From Acidimicrobiaceae bacterium (lineage in GTDB: Bacteria; Actinomycetota; Acidimicrobiia; Acidimicrobiales; RAAP-2): a DNA stretch of 64,000 nucleotides. The stretch spans positions 1 to 64,000 of the forward strand of contig DAHUZK010000071.1 in NCBI GenBank assembly GCA_027306605.1. Direction: 5' to 3'. Every line of letters starts with the position of its first letter. Positions within the stretch are counted from its first letter, which is position 1. Made by a program: the position numbers and the translations under genes. The notes below the pieces were generated by a model that was not told the DNA's origin, did not search any database, and saw nothing but the letters and a program-made list of their open reading frames with translations. This document shows, piece after piece, positions 33,797 through 42,188 of the stretch.

Positions 33797-34555
33797 ATGC
33801 CCATCGATGTGGTCCAGGAGCACGAGGGGATCGCCGAGGTGGTGATCGACCACCCACCGGTCAACGCACTCGACGTGGCGGGCTGGTTCGCCCTGGCCGA
33901 CGCCCTCGTCGGCGCCGGCCGCGTCCCCACCAACCGGGTGGTGGTGCTGCGTGCCACCGGACGCGGCTTCTGCGCCGGTGTCGACATCAAGGAGATCAAC
34001 GCCAAGGGTGACGAGGCGCTCGTCGGGGTCAACCGCGGCTGCTACGCCGCCTTCGCCGCCGTCTACGACTGCGAGGTCCCCGTGATCGCGGCCGTGCAGG
34101 GCTTCTGCCTCGGCGGCGGCATCGGGTTGGCCGGCAACGCCGACATGGTGGTGGCGGCAGAGGACGCCACCTTCGGGCTGCCCGAGGTCGACCGCGGGGC
34201 GCTCGGCGCCGCCACGCACCTGGCCCGTCTGGTCCCCCAGCACCTGATGCGCAAGATGGTCTATACGGCCAAGCCGGTCACCGCCGCCGAGCTGGCGTCG
34301 TTCGGGTCTGTGGCCGCCGTGGTCCCGCCGGAGCGCTTGCGGGACGCCGCTCTCGAGCTGGCGGCCGAGATCGCCACCAAGAGCCCGACCATCATCCGGC
34401 GGGCCAAGGAGTCGCTCAACGGCATCGATCCGGTCGACGTGAAGCGGAGCTACCGCTACGAGCAGGGCTTCACCTACGAATTGCACGTGCGGGGCGTCGC
34501 CGACGAGCAGCGGGCCGCCTTCGTCGAGAAGCGCGACGCCGACACGTCACGGTGA
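33797..34555 (+). CDS. echA20: Crotonase-family steroid ring hydrolase (EchA20-like)
   Basis: A 252-residue crotonase-fold protein. Blocks: IDHPPVNALDVAGWFALADAL, GRGFCAGVDIKEINAKG, VQGFCLGGGIGLAGNADMVVAAEDATFGLPEVDRGALG. In Mycobacterium, EchA20 opens ring D of a steroid-derived bicyclic CoA thioester, and its gene precedes ipdA and ipdB exactly as here. The acid in GLPEVDRG fits a catalytic role. The gene starts 16 bases before ipdA and is the first of a four-gene operon. Confidence 0.85.
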   Translation: MPIDVVQEHEGIAEVVIDHPPVNALDVAGWFALADALVGAGRVPTNRVVVLRATGRGFCAGVDIKEINAKGDEALVGVNRGCYAAFAAVYDCEVPVIAAVQGFCLGGGIGLAGNADMVVAAEDATFGLPEVDRGALGAATHLARLVPQHLMRKMVYTAKPVTAAELASFGSVAAVVPPERLRDAALELAAEIATKSPTIIRRAKESLNGIDPVDVKRSYRYEQGFTYELHVRGVADEQRAAFVEKRDADTSR

Positions 34556-34571
34556 GCGTGAGCACCCGCCC

Positions 34572-35462
34572 ATGACCGACAAGCGCACCACCGTCGACGA
34601 GATCGTGGGTGAGCTCCGCTCGGGCATGACGATCGGCATCGGTGGATGGGGCTCGCGCCGCAAGCCCATGGCGGTCGTGCGGGCCATCTGCCGCTCCGAC
34701 CTCGAGGACCTGACGGTGGTGGCCTACGGCGGCCCCGACGTCGGACTGCTCTGCGCCACCGGCAAGGTGCGCAAGGTGGTCTGCGGCTTCGTCACGCTGG
34801 ACTCCATCGCCCTGGACCCGCACTGGCGCGCTGCCCGCCAGGAAGGTCGCGTCGAGGTGATGGAGGTCGACGAGGGCATGTTCTTCCTCGGCCTGCAGGC
34901 GGCGGCGTGGCGGGTTCCCTTCCTGCCCACGCGGGCGGGACTCGGCTCCGACGTGCTGCGGGTCAATCCGGACCTGCGCCTCGTCCGCTCGCCTTACGGC
35001 GAGGGCAGCCCGTATCTCGGCGACCCGGCCGACGCCGACGTCGAGCTGGTCGCCATGCCCGCCCTCCGCCTCGATGCGGCCATCGTCCACACCAACCGGG
35101 CCGACGGCGCCGGCAACGGACAGATCCTGAGCCCCGATCCGTTCTTCGACACCCTCTTCCTCGGCGCCGCCGAACGCCGCTTCCTCACGACCGAGCGGGT
35201 GGTGGGCGAGGGTGCGCTCGCCGCCGGGTCCGATCCGCTCTCGTCGGTCCAGGTCCACCGCATGCTGACCGACGGCGTGGCCGAGGCCCCGGGCGGGGCG
35301 CACTTCACCGCCAACCTCCCCGACTACGGGCGGGACGAGGCGTTGCAGAAGGAGTACGCCGCGGCCGCCTCCGACCCCGCGGCGTGGGAGTCCTTCGCCG
35401 CTCGCTACGTGCTGGTCGAGGAGGACGAGTACCGGGCCCGCATCGCGGAGCGGGCCCGGTGA
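34572..35462 (+). CDS. ipdA: Steroid ring-C hydrolase, alpha subunit (IpdA)
   Basis: A 296-residue CoA-transferase-fold protein. From memory it resembles mycobacterial IpdA along its length: SGMTIGIGGWGSRRKPMAVVRAI, LTVVAYGGPDVGLLCATGKV, MDEGM-like VDEGMFFLGLQAAA, FLPTRAGLGSDV, EAPGGAHFTANLPDYGRDE. IpdAB opens the last steroid ring (ring C) as a hydrolase, not as a CoA transferase. It ends in GTGA, overlapping ipdB, so the subunits are made together. Confidence 0.92.
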   Translation: MTDKRTTVDEIVGELRSGMTIGIGGWGSRRKPMAVVRAICRSDLEDLTVVAYGGPDVGLLCATGKVRKVVCGFVTLDSIALDPHWRAARQEGRVEVMEVDEGMFFLGLQAAAWRVPFLPTRAGLGSDVLRVNPDLRLVRSPYGEGSPYLGDPADADVELVAMPALRLDAAIVHTNRADGAGNGQILSPDPFFDTLFLGAAERRFLTTERVVGEGALAAGSDPLSSVQVHRMLTDGVAEAPGGAHFTANLPDYGRDEALQKEYAAAASDPAAWESFAARYVLVEEDEYRARIAERAR

Positions 35463-36259
35463 GCCCCGGCCCGGACGCACCCGCCGGTGGCGCCGGCGAC
35501 ACCGGCGTCACCCGCGCCGAGGCCTGTGTCGTCGCCTGCGCCGAGGCGTGGCGGGGCGCCGGCGAGATCATGGCCAGCCCCTTCGGCACCATCCCCGCCC
35601 TCGGGGCCCGGCTGGCCAAGCTGACCTTCGCCCCCGACCTCGTCCTGACCGACGGCGAGGCCGCGCTGATGGTGGGGGCGCCCCCGCTGGCCACGCCTCC
35701 CGGCGAGCTCGTGCGCGAGGCCGCCATGCCGTACCGCAGCGTGTTCGACGTCGTCTGGTCGGGCCGTCGCCACATCATGATGATGGCCAGCCAGATCGAC
35801 CGCGAGGGCAACCAGAACATCTCGGCCGTGGGCTCCCACGAACGGCCCAAGGTACAGCTGGTCGGCGTGCGCGGCGCACCCGGCAACTCGGTGAACCATC
35901 CCACGAGCTACTGGGTGCCCGACCACTCGACGCGCAGCTTCGTCGAGCAGGTCGACGTCGTGTGCGGCGTCGGCTACGCCCGTGCTGCCGGCGCCGGGTC
36001 CGGCGCCACTCGGTTCCACGACGTGCGCCGCGTCGTCTCGAACCTCGGCGTCTTCGACTTCGACACCCCGGACCGCACCATGCGGCTGCGTTCGCGCCAC
36101 CCGGGTGTGACGGTGGAGGACATCGTCGCCGCCACGGGCTTCGGGCTCACCGTGCCCGACGAGGTGGAGGAGACACGCCTGCCGACGCCGGAGGAACTCG
36201 ATCTCATCCGCACCGTGCTCGACCCGCGTGCCACCCGCGACCGCGAGGTGAGGACCTGA
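35459..36259 (+). CDS. ipdB: Steroid ring-C hydrolase, beta subunit (IpdB)
   Basis: A 266-residue partner of IpdA with the CoA-transferase beta fold: FGTIPALGARLAKLTFAPDLVLTDGEA, RSVFDVVWSGRRHIMMMASQIDREGNQN, VRGAPGNSVNHPTSYWVPDHSTR, VVSNLGVFDF. A Gly/Ala-rich N-terminal extension of about 20 residues precedes the domain. GTG 35459 overlaps the ipdA stop by 4 bases. Together they form the hydrolase of the HIP (C/D-ring) pathway. Confidence 0.92.
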   Translation: MSPGPDAPAGGAGDTGVTRAEACVVACAEAWRGAGEIMASPFGTIPALGARLAKLTFAPDLVLTDGEAALMVGAPPLATPPGELVREAAMPYRSVFDVVWSGRRHIMMMASQIDREGNQNISAVGSHERPKVQLVGVRGAPGNSVNHPTSYWVPDHSTRSFVEQVDVVCGVGYARAAGAGSGATRFHDVRRVVSNLGVFDFDTPDRTMRLRSRHPGVTVEDIVAATGFGLTVPDEVEETRLPTPEELDLIRTVLDPRATRDREVRT

Positions 36260-37395
36260 CCTCGCGCGACGCACCGGAGCGCCACCCGGCGCTGCGCACG
36301 GAGTTCTGCACGCGCCTCGGTGTGCGGTACCCGCTGGTGCAGACGGGCATGGGCTGGGTCGCCGGGCCCCGCCTGACCGCCGCCACCTGCGAGGCGGGCG
36401 GACTCGGCATCCTGGCCTCGGCCACCATGACGCTGGACCAGCTGGCCGCAGCCATCGCCGAGGTGCGCAGCCGCACCCAGGCGCCCTTCGGCGTGAACCT
36501 GCGCACCGACGTGGCCGACGTGCAGGAGCGGATCGAGCTGATGATCGAGACCGGGGCCCGGGTGGCCAGCTTCGCCCAGGCACCCAACCCCGCCCTGGTG
36601 GCGCGGTGCAAGGAGGCCGGTCTCTTCGTCATGCCCACCGTCGGGGCCAGGCGCCACGCGGAGAAGGTGGCCGAGTGGGGGGTCGACGCCGTCATCGCCC
36701 AGGGTGCCGAGGGTGGCGGCCACACCGGCGCCGTCCCCACCACGTTGTTGCTGCCCCAGGTGGTGGACGCCGTCGGCGACCGCGTGCTGGTCCTCGGGGC
36801 GGGGGGCTTCTTCTCGGGAGCCGGCCTGGTGGCCGCGCTGGCCTACGGTGCGGCCGGCATCGCCATGGGCACCAGGTTCCTGCTCTCCGCCGAGAGCCGG
36901 GTGCCCGACCCCGTCAAGGCCCTCTACCTCGGGACGGCCATCACCGGCACCGTCGTCACGACCAAGGTGGACGGCGCTCCGCAGCGGGTCGTGCGCACCG
37001 ACCTGGTCGACCACCTCGAATCGCAGTCGTGGTGGCGCGCCCTGCCTCGGGCCGTGCGCAGCGCCTACCGGTTCCGCCAGGAGACGGGCGCCACCATGAC
37101 GTCACTGCTCCGCGAGGGACGCGCCATGAAGGAGGGCAACGAGCTGAGCTGGGCTCAGGTGGTGATGGCGGCCAACGCCCCGGTCATGACCAAGGCGGCG
37201 CTCGTGGAGGGGCGCACCGACGTGGGTGTCCTGCCGACCGGCCAGGTGGTGGGCGTGCTCGAGACCCTGCCCTCGGTCGCCGACATCGTCGCCACGATCA
37301 TGGCCGAGGCGGACGACGTGCTGCGTCGCCTGGGGGCCCGAGAGCCGCAGCAGGGGGCAGGAGAGACCGGAAGGGAAGAGACCGGAAGGGACTAG
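36256..37395 (+). CDS. ipdC: Nitronate monooxygenase-fold flavoprotein (IpdC-like)
   Basis: A 379-residue FMN TIM-barrel protein similar to IpdC, which removes a ring hydroxyl from 5-OH-HIC-CoA. Blocks: VQTGMGWVAGPRLTAAT, GGLGILASATMTLDQLA, FGVNLRTDVADVQERIELM, AQGAEGGGHTGAVPTTLLLP, GAGGFFSGAGLVAALAYGAAGIAMGTRFLL, TVVTTKVDGAPQRVVRTD. No ATG, GTG or TTG start lies before the conserved N-terminus in this frame. The likely start is the CTG at 36256 in CTGA, overlapping the ipdB stop. The 3' end overlaps the convergent HTH gene by 4 bases. Confidence 0.87.
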   Translation: MTSRDAPERHPALRTEFCTRLGVRYPLVQTGMGWVAGPRLTAATCEAGGLGILASATMTLDQLAAAIAEVRSRTQAPFGVNLRTDVADVQERIELMIETGARVASFAQAPNPALVARCKEAGLFVMPTVGARRHAEKVAEWGVDAVIAQGAEGGGHTGAVPTTLLLPQVVDAVGDRVLVLGAGGFFSGAGLVAALAYGAAGIAMGTRFLLSAESRVPDPVKALYLGTAITGTVVTTKVDGAPQRVVRTDLVDHLESQSWWRALPRAVRSAYRFRQETGATMTSLLREGRAMKEGNELSWAQVVMAANAPVMTKAALVEGRTDVGVLPTGQVVGVLETLPSVADIVATIMAEADDVLRRLGAREPQQGAGETGREETGRD

Positions 37396-37787
37396 TCCTC
37401 GCCGCCGGCGGCGGCGTTGCCCTGGGCGACCCGCCGCAGCAGGTTCGACACGCGTTGGTGGGTCACCCCGAAGAGATGGGCGATGCTCGGGATGCTCTGG
37501 CCCTCGCCCCGCAGGGCCACGACCAGGGACCGGCGCAGATAGCCGCTGGCCTCCGACTGGCGGCGCAGGATCGTGCTCACCAGCTGGACCGTGCCCGGAT
37601 CGTCCTCGTCTCCGAGGATCGCCTTCCACTCCCTGCCGTTCTGCCGGGCCAGGCGGACCTCGGCGATGCGCTGCGCCAGCAGCCGCTCGCTCTCGGCGTT
37701 CTCCCGCAGCACGGCCTCCAGTTCCTCGAGGGCGCGCAGCACCTCGTCGGACCCGGGCCCGCTCCGGTCGTCACTCTGGTCCGGCAT
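37392..37787 (-). CDS. Small coiled-coil/HTH DNA-binding protein
   Basis: A 131-residue protein. The first half is a charged helix (EVLRALEELEAVLRENAESERLLAQRIAEVRLARQNG) likely to form a coiled coil. The C-terminal part is a helix-turn-helix of sigma-70 region-4 or Trp-repressor type (RGEGQSIPSIAHLFGVTHQRVSNLLRRV). The ligand and targets are unknown. Its position between the ipd operon and the thiolase operon makes it a local regulator candidate. ATG 37787 follows AAAGGAG. Its 3' end overlaps ipdC. Confidence 0.75.
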   Translation of the reverse strand: MPDQSDDRSGPGSDEVLRALEELEAVLRENAESERLLAQRIAEVRLARQNGREWKAILGDEDDPGTVQLVSTILRRQSEASGYLRRSLVVALRGEGQSIPSIAHLFGVTHQRVSNLLRRVAQGNAAAGGED

Positions 37788-38070
37788 TGAGACTCCCGCT
37801 CCTTTTGGTTGCTCCTGTCGACGGTGCAACTCAGTCGCATCAGTGGCCAACATGCGATCCCTTCCTCCAGTCTCGGGCCGTTGCGCGCCGACCCTGAATC
37901 AGACGACACACGTGGCCGTCAGACCAGAGTAAGCCCGCACACGCCCGTGGTTGACGTCACCCGAGCCAATACCCCGGTGTGCCCGGATCACACACCGAGC
38001 GCCCGTTCCCGGCCGAACTTGGCCGCTACCAGGGTTTCAACGCCTGGGACCCCGGCCGGGCCGGGCCACT

Positions 38071-39276
38071 TCAGCGGCGCAGGAGGACCGAGGATCCGTG
38101 CCCGAAGAGGCCCTGGTTGGCGGTCACCGCCACGGTGGCCCCCTCGACCTGCCGCCCGGTCGCGCTGCCCCGGAGCTGCCACACGCACTCGCAGACCTGG
38201 GCGATGGCCTGGGCCGGAATGGCCTCGCCGAAGCACGAGAGCCCGCCCGAGGGGTTCACCGGGACACGCCCGCCCAGGGCGGTGACGCCGTCACGCAGCA
38301 GCTTCTCGGCCTCGCCCTCGCCGCACAGGCCGATGTCCTCGTACCAGTCGAGCTCGAGAGCGGACGAGAGGTCGTAGACCTCGGCCAGGCTCACGTCTTC
38401 GGGACCGATGCCGGCCTGGGCGTAGGCCGCCGCCGCGATGGAGGGACGGAAGCCGGGGGCCGGTTCGACCGCTGCCGCCGAGTCGGTGGCGAAGTTCGGC
38501 ATCTCGATCACCGCGTTGGGGAAGGTCGGGGTCACCGTGGAGACGGCGTCGACGGTGACGAGCGGTGTCGAACCCCCGGCACGACGGCGGGCGAAATCCA
38601 TCGACGACAGGACCAGCGCCGCTCCGCCGTCGGAGGTGGCGCAGATCTCGAGCAGGCGCAAGGGGTCCGCCACCATGGGCGACCCGAGCACCTCGGCCAC
38701 GGTGACCTCCTTGCGGTAGCGCGCCTTGGGGTTGGCGAGGCCGTGGCGCGCGTTCTTCACCTTCACCTGCGCGAAGTCCTCCTCTGTGGCGCCGAACCGG
38801 TCCATGCGCCGCCGCGCGTAGAGCGCGAAGTAGGTCGGGTTGGTCGCTCCGAGGAGGCGGAAGCGGAGCCAGTCGGGGTCGTCCTTGCGCTCCCCGCCCA
38901 CGGGCGCGAAGAAGCCCTTCGGGGTGGTGTCCGCCCCGACCACCAGCGCCACGTCGCAGAGGCCGGCCAGGATCTGCGCCCGCGCGTTGGCGATCGCCAC
39001 CGCTCCCGAGGCGCAGGCGGCATAGACGCTCGAGACCGGCACCCCGGTCCAGCCCAGGGCCTGGGCGAAGGTGGCACCGGCCACGAAGCCGGGATAGCCG
39101 TTGCGGATGGTGTCGGCCCCCGACACGTACTGCACGTCGCGCCAGCCCAGGCCGGCGTCGTCGAGCGCGTCGCGTGCCGCCGCCAGCCCGTACTCGGCGA
39201 ACGGCCGGCCCCACTTGCCCCACGCGTGCATGCCGGCGCCCAGCACGGCCACCCTGGCGTCTTGGGGCGCCGCCAT
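38071..39276 (-). CDS. SCP2-type thiolase/lipid-transfer protein
   Basis: A 401-residue thiolase of the SCP2/Ltp type. The nucleophile Cys sits in VYAACASGAVAIANARAQIL. Later blocks are CATSDGGAALVLSS, SLAEVYDLSSALELDWYEDIGLCGEGE and VNPSGGLSCFGEAIPAQAIAQV. With the DUF35 partner 3 bases upstream it forms the usual thiolase-DUF35 pair that shortens or cleaves acyl-CoA side chains. Third gene of a minus-strand operon beginning with the FadA6-like thiolase. Confidence 0.88.
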   Translation of the reverse strand: MAAPQDARVAVLGAGMHAWGKWGRPFAEYGLAAARDALDDAGLGWRDVQYVSGADTIRNGYPGFVAGATFAQALGWTGVPVSSVYAACASGAVAIANARAQILAGLCDVALVVGADTTPKGFFAPVGGERKDDPDWLRFRLLGATNPTYFALYARRRMDRFGATEEDFAQVKVKNARHGLANPKARYRKEVTVAEVLGSPMVADPLRLLEICATSDGGAALVLSSMDFARRRAGGSTPLVTVDAVSTVTPTFPNAVIEMPNFATDSAAAVEPAPGFRPSIAAAAYAQAGIGPEDVSLAEVYDLSSALELDWYEDIGLCGEGEAEKLLRDGVTALGGRVPVNPSGGLSCFGEAIPAQAIAQVCECVWQLRGSATGRQVEGATVAVTANQGLFGHGSSVLLRR

Positions 39277-39279
39277 CGC

Positions 39280-39747
39280 TCAGCCCTCCCAGCCGGGGGT
39301 CACCGGCCCGGCGCCGACCGGCCGCCACTTCCAGACCAGGTAGTCGCACTCCCCTTCGGCGTAGAGGGTGTCGACCACGAGCTCGACCTCGTCGCCCACG
39401 GTGAGGTCGTCGACCGTCACGCCCCCCACCATCTGCCCCATCACGACGAGCTTCTCCGCCGCCAGCTCGACGGCGGCGAGGCAGAACGGCTCGTAGGGAT
39501 CGGCCGCCACGTAGGGGTCCGGTGGCTGGTAGCGCGCGTCGGTGTAGGACCAGATCCGTCCACGGGTCGACAGCGGCACCGTCTCGAACGAGGTCGACGC
39601 GCAGTCGGGATTCCGGCAGAAGGCCGACTCGGCCGGGAAGGCGAAGGTGCCGCACCCGGCGCAGCGCGACCCGAGCAGCGCCGGGCCCGTGCCGTCCTCG
39701 CCCGTGGTGAACCAGCCTTCGACCGCGGGCACCCGCGTCTGCGCCAT
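39280..39747 (-). CDS. DUF35 OB-fold protein with zinc ribbon
   Basis: A 155-residue acyl-CoA-binding protein. The full zinc ribbon CAGC-x12-C-x4-C (SRCAGCGTFAFPAESAFCRNP) precedes the OB fold (GRIWSYTDARYQPPDP, CLAAVELAAEKLVVMGQMVGG). Its ATG shares one base with the stop of the upstream thiolase gene, and the next thiolase starts 3 bases after its own stop, so all three are translated together. Confidence 0.9.
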   Translation of the reverse strand: MAQTRVPAVEGWFTTGEDGTGPALLGSRCAGCGTFAFPAESAFCRNPDCASTSFETVPLSTRGRIWSYTDARYQPPDPYVAADPYEPFCLAAVELAAEKLVVMGQMVGGVTVDDLTVGDEVELVVDTLYAEGECDYLVWKWRPVGAGPVTPGWEG

Positions 39748-40925
39748 CAGCCCAACCGCTCGATGATCGTGGCGTTCGCCTGCCCGCCGCCCTCGCACAT
39801 CGTCTGGAGCCCGTAGCGGGCACCGCTGCGCTCCATCTCGTTGAGCAGCGTGGCCATGAGGCGCGCGCCCGAGCACCCGGTCGGGTGGCCGATGGCGATC
39901 GCCCCCCCGTTGGGGTTGACCCTGTCCATGTCGGGCCGGTACTCGCGCTCCCAGGCCAGGACGACCGACGCGAAGGCCTCGTTGATCTCGACCACGCCCA
40001 TGTCGTCCAGCGTGAGCTTGGCCTTGGCCAGGACCAGCTCCGTGGCCGGGATGGGCGCGGTCAGCATGATCTGGGGGTCGTTGGCCGCAACGGCGAAGGT
40101 GTGGAAGCGGGCCCGGGGCCGCAGCCCGAGGGAGGACGCCCGTTCCTCGCTCATGATCAGCACGGCCGCCGCCCCGTCGGAGATCTGCGACGACGTCCCG
40201 GCGGTCACCGTCCCCGTCTCCGAGAATGCCGGCTTCAGGGCGGACAGCTTCTCGAGCGAGGTGTCGCGCCGGACCCCTTCGTCGGCGGTCAGGAGGCCGC
40301 TCACCTCGTCGGCGCCTGGCACGTCGGGGTGCACCCGGGCCTCGAGGGGGGCCAGCTCGGCGGCGAAACGTCCCTCGTCCGTCGCCGTCGCGGCGCGCCG
40401 GTGCGAGCGCAGGGCGAAGGCATCCATCTCGTCGCGCCCGATCTGCCAGCGCCGGGCGATCTCCTCGGCGCACTCACCCTGGTGGATGAGGGCGAAGCGC
40501 TCCTTGTAGAGCGGGCCGTAGGCCTCCCCCGGCCCGGGCTCGGTGGTGGAGCCGATGGGCACGCGGCTCATCGACTCGACACCGGCGCCGATGGCCACGT
40601 CCATGGCGCCGGCCATGACCGCCTGGGCCGCGAAGTGGATGGCCTGCTGGGCCGAGCCGCACTGGCGGTCCACCGTGGTGCCCGGGACCGACTCGGGGAA
40701 GCCCGCCGCCAGCGCGGCGTTGCGGGCGATGTTCATGGCCTGCTCGCCCACGGTCATGGTGCAGCCCATGACCACGTCCTCGACCAGCGAGGGATCGAGG
40801 TCGTTGCGGGCCAGCAGCGCGGCGAGAGGCTGGGCGGCCAGGTCGGTGGCGTGCCAGCCCGAGAGGCGCCCACCCCGGCGGCCCACCGGCGTGCGGACGG
40901 CGTCGACGATCACGGCGTTCGGCAT
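39747..40925 (-). CDS. Acetyl-CoA acetyltransferase (FadA6-like thiolase)
   Basis: A 392-residue classical thiolase that cleaves beta-ketoacyl-CoA with CoA. The active-site Cys is in VDRQCGSAQQAI, the His in NPNGGAIAIGHPTGCSGAR, and the second Cys in MCEGGGQANATIIERLG. The sequence resembles mycobacterial FadA6, the thiolase for the last ring-derived acyl-CoA of steroid degradation, from memory. Divergent from the acyl-CoA dehydrogenase at 41023, with a palindrome in the shared promoter. Confidence 0.92.
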   Translation of the reverse strand: MPNAVIVDAVRTPVGRRGGRLSGWHATDLAAQPLAALLARNDLDPSLVEDVVMGCTMTVGEQAMNIARNAALAAGFPESVPGTTVDRQCGSAQQAIHFAAQAVMAGAMDVAIGAGVESMSRVPIGSTTEPGPGEAYGPLYKERFALIHQGECAEEIARRWQIGRDEMDAFALRSHRRAATATDEGRFAAELAPLEARVHPDVPGADEVSGLLTADEGVRRDTSLEKLSALKPAFSETGTVTAGTSSQISDGAAAVLIMSEERASSLGLRPRARFHTFAVAANDPQIMLTAPIPATELVLAKAKLTLDDMGVVEINEAFASVVLAWEREYRPDMDRVNPNGGAIAIGHPTGCSGARLMATLLNEMERSGARYGLQTMCEGGGQANATIIERLG

Positions 40926-40938
40926 AGCGCGCCCAAGT

Positions 40939-40953
40939 CTGACGCCGAATCAG
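40939..40953. promoter_or_regulatory. Palindromic operator candidate, copy 2
   Basis: CTGACGCCGAATCAG, flanked by T and A, is a less symmetric form of the CTGACG-N3-CGTCAG palindrome (four of six arm positions pair). It lies 14 bases from the FadA6-like start and 70 bases from the acyl-CoA dehydrogenase start, in their shared promoter region. Confidence 0.45.
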
Positions 40954-41022
40954 ATGCGCTGCCAGACGGCGCCCCGGCGCACCTTGGCAAGGCGCAGGCT
41001 CCTGTGCCAGATTCGCAGCGCC

Positions 41023-42168
41023 ATGGACCTGTCCTTCAGCCCCGAGCACGAGGCATTCCGCGCCGAGGCCCGGACCTGGCTGGACGCGCACGTCCCCGCC
41101 GACCCCCTCCCCTCCTTCGATACGGCCGAGGGCTTCGAGGCGCACCGGGCCTGGGAGCGCACCATGTACGAGGACCGCTGGTCCGTGGTCAGCTGGCCGG
41201 TCGAGTACGGCGGGCGCGACCTCGGGATCTTCGAGTGGCTCGTCTTCGAGGAGGAGTACCACCGCGCCCGCGCCCCCAAGCGTGTCAGCCAGAACGGGGT
41301 GTTCCTCCTGGCGCCCACGATGCTCGAGTACGGCACCGAGGCGCAGAAGGCGCGCTATCTGCCGCCGATGGCCTCGGGGGAGGAGATCTGGTGCCAGGGC
41401 TGGTCCGAACCCGACGCGGGCAGCGACCTCGCCGGGATCCGTTCGCGCGCCTCGCGCAACGCCGCCGGCGACGGCTGGGTGCTCAACGGGCAGAAGACGT
41501 GGGCCAGCCGCGGCGCCTTCGCCGAGTGGTGCTTCGGCATCTTCCGCACCGACCCCGAGGCGGAGCGCCACCGGGGCCTGACCTACTTCCTCGTCGCCAT
41601 GGACTCCCCCGGCATCACCGTGCGCCCCATCCCCCAGATCGACGGTGAGACGGGCTTCGCCGAGATCTTCTTCGACAACGTCGAGGTCCCCGACGACCAG
41701 GTGCTCGGCGAGGTCGGCGCCGGCTGGTCGGTCGCCATGGCCACGGCCGGGTCCGAACGCGGCCTGTCGCTCCGCAGCCCGGCCCGCTACACCGAGGTGG
41801 CCGACCGCCTCCTCTCGCTGTACGCCTCGCGCGGCGGACCGACCGCCTCCACCGACGCCGTGGCCCTGGCGCACATGCATGCCGAGGCGTACGCGCTGCA
41901 CACCTACTGGACGGCGACCAAGGTGTCCCGGGGCGGCGCCGTCGGCGCCGAGGCCAGCTGCAACAAGATCTTCTGGTCCGAGACCGACCTCGCCATCCAC
42001 ACCGCGGCGCTCGACCTCCTCGGCCCCGAGGCCGAGCTGCTGCACTCGGGAGCACCCGGCGAGTGGCTCGACGGTTACCTCTTCTCGCTCGCCGGGCCGA
42101 TCTACGCCGGCACCAACGAGATCCAGCGCAACGTCGTGGCCGAGCGCCTGCTCGGGCTGCCTCGCTGA
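41023..42168 (+). CDS. Acyl-CoA dehydrogenase, probable alpha subunit
   Basis: A 381-residue FAD enzyme that oxidises acyl-CoA to enoyl-CoA. Blocks: LSFSPEHEAFRAEARTWLDAHVP, GEEIWCQGWSEPDAGSDLAGI (FAD and substrate), NGQKTWASRGAFAEWC, and AGTNEIQRNVVAERLLGLPR. The adjacent shorter ACAD gene suggests an alpha2-beta2 heterotetramer, as known for steroid-specific FadE pairs in actinobacteria. It ends 20 bases before that gene. Confidence 0.93.
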   Translation: MDLSFSPEHEAFRAEARTWLDAHVPADPLPSFDTAEGFEAHRAWERTMYEDRWSVVSWPVEYGGRDLGIFEWLVFEEEYHRARAPKRVSQNGVFLLAPTMLEYGTEAQKARYLPPMASGEEIWCQGWSEPDAGSDLAGIRSRASRNAAGDGWVLNGQKTWASRGAFAEWCFGIFRTDPEAERHRGLTYFLVAMDSPGITVRPIPQIDGETGFAEIFFDNVEVPDDQVLGEVGAGWSVAMATAGSERGLSLRSPARYTEVADRLLSLYASRGGPTASTDAVALAHMHAEAYALHTYWTATKVSRGGAVGAEASCNKIFWSETDLAIHTAALDLLGPEAELLHSGAPGEWLDGYLFSLAGPIYAGTNEIQRNVVAERLLGLPR

Positions 42169-42188
42169 GCGGGCGACGCGAGCCGGAC

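Noticed and set aside
33622-34486. N-terminal extension of the SDR gene on the minus strand
   Set aside because: It is antisense to echA20. The SDR fold starts at GTG 33622 with VTGGSRGVG close behind.
34646-35458. Upstream extension of the ipdB frame inside ipdA
   Set aside because: The frame is open but reads as an Arg/Pro/Gly-rich shadow. The ipdB domain begins only after GTG 35459.
37880-37900. CCTGAATCAGACG as another copy of the shared palindrome
   Set aside because: The arms do not pair at the right spacing, so it was not counted.
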